DNA of 6,630 nucleotides from DATKWS01 sp035529435 (GTDB lineage: Bacteria > Krumholzibacteriota > Krumholzibacteriia > Krumholzibacteriales > Krumholzibacteriaceae): positions 1 through 6,630 of the forward strand of contig DATKWS010000267.1 of the NCBI GenBank assembly GCA_035529435.1. Direction: 5' to 3'. Within the stretch, counting starts at the first letter, position 1. Every line of letters starts with the position of its first letter. Below the pieces are notes generated by a model. The model made no database searches and was not told where the DNA came from. It worked only from the letters and a program-made list of their open reading frames with translations. The position numbers and the translations under genes were made by a program. Of the stretch, positions 5,746 through 6,630 are shown piece by piece.

Positions 5746-6630
5746 GTGAAGATGCGATTTGAAATAATCCTGCTTGCCGCGCTCCTCGTGGCCGCATGTA
5801 GTGCGGGCGCGTATCATGCCGCCTCGGCATCGAATAGTGATACGGAGACGGCAATCGTCGTCGACACCGATATGGGGCTCGATGACGTACGGGCCATCTT
5901 CGCCCTGCTCGCCTCCGGCATCGACATAGATGCAATCGTGACGGTGGATGGATCCGCCGCGGTGGGGAAGGGGACGGACAACCTCGTCGGGCTCCTTGAA
6001 TCGATCCCCCGCAATGACATAGCCGTCTACCGGGGCACCGTGGCTCCGCTGCACGAGCCGCCTCCCTGGCGCCACACGGCGAATACCCTCGGCGGAGGCT
6101 CGTTTGCGCCGCCGCGCCGCATCGAGTCCCGCGCCGTGACACCGGAGGGACTCGCGCAGATGCTCGAGAGCGGGAACAGACGGATTCACTACCTTGCGCT
6201 CGGACCGCTCTGCAACATCGCCGCCCTCGTGCGCGAGCATCCCGCGGCGCTCTCCGTGGTAGAAGCAGTATGGATACCCGCGAAGATCGATTCCACGGGC
6301 GCCGTCACGGGATGGAACCTGGGCTGGGACCCGAAGGCCGCCGCCTCGGTGCTTCGAGGCGCACCGGAGATCGTGCTCCTCGATCTGTCCGGTGCGGGCA
6401 CGATCGATGCACGTACAATTCTCACGGAGGTTGCGGGTACCGCCGCCGGTGCGGTGGATGAGGCGCCCGCGGCACGCTGGATCTCACGCACGCTCCCTGC
6501 GGGAGACGCCGGTCAGGCGCATCTTTTCATGCACGATGAACTGGCCGCCGCCGCCCTCATCGAGCCGGAGCTGATCTCCGTCACCGAGGAATCGTACCGC
6601 GCATCATTCCCGGCGAGCGGCGGCATCGTG
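5746..6630 (+). CDS. Nucleoside hydrolase-like lipoprotein (3' end outside window)
   Basis: The 295 codons shown are open to the window edge. The N-terminus is a lipoprotein signal peptide: MKMR, a hydrophobic core and a VAAC lipobox with lipidated Cys18, so the protein is probably anchored in the envelope. The body matches inosine-uridine-preferring nucleoside hydrolases. It has the Ca2+-binding DTDMGLDD (40-47), LGPLCNIAA (152-160), WNLGWDPKAAASV (190-202) and MHDELAAAALIEP (262-274, with catalytic-region His263 and Asp264). The family cleaves the N-glycosidic bond of ribonucleosides for purine or pyrimidine salvage. Several residues that hold the ribose in characterised enzymes are changed: the usual Gly-Asn after the second strand is Gly-Ser (70), and the usual Glu-Phe-Asn is Gly-Trp-Asn (189-191). 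The substrate may therefore differ. About 10-40 more residues would be expected downstream. Confidence 0.85.
   Translation, partial: MKMRFEIILLAALLVAACSAGAYHAASASNSDTETAIVVDTDMGLDDVRAIFALLASGIDIDAIVTVDGSAAVGKGTDNLVGLLESIPRNDIAVYRGTVAPLHEPPPWRHTANTLGGGSFAPPRRIESRAVTPEGLAQMLESGNRRIHYLALGPLCNIAALVREHPAALSVVEAVWIPAKIDSTGAVTGWNLGWDPKAAASVLRGAPEIVLLDLSGAGTIDARTILTEVAGTAAGAVDEAPAARWISRTLPAGDAGQAHLFMHDELAAAALIEPELISVTEESYRASFPASGGIV

Noticed and set aside
5587..6240. 217-codon open frame on the - strand
   Set aside because: It is opposite the N-terminal half of the nucleoside hydrolase, whose motifs and ribosome site are clear.
1..6630. Mobile element, CRISPR array or defence system
   Set aside because: No transposase, integrase, terminal repeats, regular repeat-spacer pattern or defence-protein motif was seen. 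Zinc ribbons alone do not imply a defence function.

Overview
The window is GC-rich bacterial DNA with short intergenic gaps. It comes from a Gram-negative organism: it encodes a signal-peptide-bearing outer-membrane beta-barrel protein ending in Phe, a membrane PAP2 phosphatase and a lipoprotein-type nucleoside hydrolase. Several genes start at GTG behind clear Shine-Dalgarno sequences. The phylum cannot be fixed from this sequence alone. No transposon, CRISPR array, tRNA, rRNA or phage gene was seen.

Region 1 (1-2816, + strand) is a tight run of four zinc-ribbon genes. It opens with the C-terminal tail of a protein carrying two back-to-back zinc ribbons. Three proteins follow, each with one N-terminal zinc ribbon. 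The first two end in hydrophobic membrane segments and the third appears soluble. The junctions are an 11-nt overlap, an ATGA overlap and a 1-nt gap, so the genes are probably translationally coupled. The three full-length proteins look like distant paralogues. The layout recalls Bacillus ydjGHI-type loci (zinc-ribbon membrane proteins next to an SPFH protein with a C-terminal zinc ribbon, often near pspA). That link is inference, because the diagnostic domain would lie upstream of the window.

Region 2 (2817-4480, + strand) starts with an AT-rich gap holding a probable terminator and a possible promoter that overlap each other. It is followed by an outer-membrane beta-barrel protein (GTG start) and a PAP2-family phosphatase with a complete catalytic signature. 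The start of the phosphatase is uncertain. The phosphatase gene overlaps the convergent gene tail to tail by 38 bp.

Region 3 (4443-5354, - strand) is a tandem-domain universal stress protein. A non-coding divergent region (5355-5632) with several small repeats separates it from region 4 (5633-6630, + strand). Region 4 holds a possible 28-residue small ORF and then a nucleoside-hydrolase-like lipoprotein that runs off the window end with several pocket residues replaced.

The common theme is cell-envelope function and stress: membrane zinc-ribbon proteins, an outer-membrane barrel, lipid-phosphate hydrolysis, a UspA protein and an envelope-anchored hydrolase. Nothing here proves that the four regions act together. 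The zinc-ribbon operon is the most interesting candidate for an under-described system.
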